Shown here: positions 5,476-5,789 of the stretch, piece by piece | Layout: every line of letters starts with the position of its first letter | How positions within the stretch are numbered: position 1 is the stretch's first letter | From: Pseudomonadota bacterium | GTDB taxonomy: Bacteria > Pseudomonadota > Alphaproteobacteria > Parvibaculales > Parvibaculaceae | NCBI GenBank assembly: GCA_021780275.1 | Contig: JAJXZC010000333.1 | Location: 1 to 5,789, forward strand | Reading direction: 5' to 3' | DNA length: 5,789 nucleotides | Translations under genes and position numbers: made by a program | Notes under the pieces: generated by a model | The model's database searches: none | Told to the model about the DNA's origin: nothing | What the model saw: only the letters and a program-made list of their open reading frames with translations

Positions 5476-5789
5476 TCAGGCGCGATCGACCATCATCTGC
5501 TTGATCTCGGCAATCGCCTTGGCCGGATTCAGGCCCTTCGGGCAGGCCTTGGCGCAGTTCATGATCGTGTGGCAGCGATAGAGCTTGAACGGGTCCTCAA
5601 GAAGGTCGAGGCGCTCGTTCGTCTGCTGGTCGCGGCTGTCGGCAAGCCAGCGATAGGCCTGAAGCAGCGCGGCCGGGCCGAGATAGCGGTCGCCATTCCA
5701 CCAATAGGACGGGCAGGAGGTCGAGCAGCAGGCGCAGAGAATGCACTCATAGAGGCCGTCGAGTTTTTCGCGATCGGCGGGCGACTGCG
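5476..5789 (-). CDS. sdhB: Succinate dehydrogenase iron-sulfur subunit, C-terminal part (cut by window edge)
   Basis: The 103 C-terminal residues are present; the start lies beyond the right edge (the family is usually about 240-260 residues). SdhB carries electrons from the FAD subunit SdhA to quinone in respiratory complex II and the TCA cycle, on the cytoplasmic face of the inner membrane. The [4Fe-4S] motif [12 protein letters not shown] and the later [17 protein letters not shown], which contribute cysteines to the [4Fe-4S] and [3Fe-4S] clusters, are intact, and the C-terminus [11 protein letters not shown] is typical. The N-terminal 2Fe-2S domain is outside the window. It is normally last in the sdhCDAB order, consistent with the strong terminator just after it. 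Confidence 0.97.
   Translation of the reverse strand, partial: QSPADREKLDGLYECILCACCSTSCPSYWWNGDRYLGPAALLQAYRWLADSRDQQTNERLDLLEDPFKLYRCHTIMNCAKACPKGLNPAKAIAEIKQMMVDRA

Overview
The window looks like chromosomal DNA of a GC-rich alphaproteobacterium. The clues are high GC with strong G/C third-position use, an alphaproteobacterial-style SdhB C-terminus, and an inverted repeat of the type opening TGTCATCCCGG that is common in alphaproteobacterial intergenic regions. I cannot name the genus. No phage, IS, integrase, tRNA or CRISPR sequence is visible.

Layout. Positions 1-202 hold no gene, only a likely terminator tail at the left edge and a hairpin. Next is a small exported Ala/Pro-rich protein with a Lys/His-rich core (203-589, +), whose terminator hairpin lies across the end of the convergent arsenic operon. 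Positions 619-4061 (minus strand) are a compact five-gene arsenic operon read arsR - arsI - 2OG dioxygenase - arsC - acr3. Its junctions are a 1-nt overlap, a 6-nt gap, an 11-nt overlap and a 1-nt overlap. A promoter and a perfect inverted-repeat operator sit directly on the arsR start codon. Positions 4084-4330 are gene-free and carry a strong hairpin with no obvious owner. A small lipoprotein (4331-4861, +) converges on a GFA-family zinc protein (4868-5263, -) with 6 nt between the stop codons. Positions 5264-5475 hold an 85-nt imperfect inverted-repeat element and a textbook bidirectional terminator. The right end is the C-terminal part of sdhB (minus strand, cut by the window edge).

How the genes work together. 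ArsR represses the operon until arsenite or a trivalent organoarsenical binds its cysteines. ArsC reduces arsenate to arsenite, and Acr3 expels the arsenite. ArsI breaks the C-As bond of trivalent organoarsenicals and so feeds inorganic arsenite to Acr3. No methyltransferase (ArsM) is in the window, so ArsI probably deals with organoarsenicals from outside or made elsewhere. The unexplained member is the TauD/TfdA-family iron/2-oxoglutarate dioxygenase, placed between ArsI and ArsC and overlapping arsC. It is the best candidate here for an undescribed function, possibly oxidative processing of an organoarsenical, but that is inference from position only.
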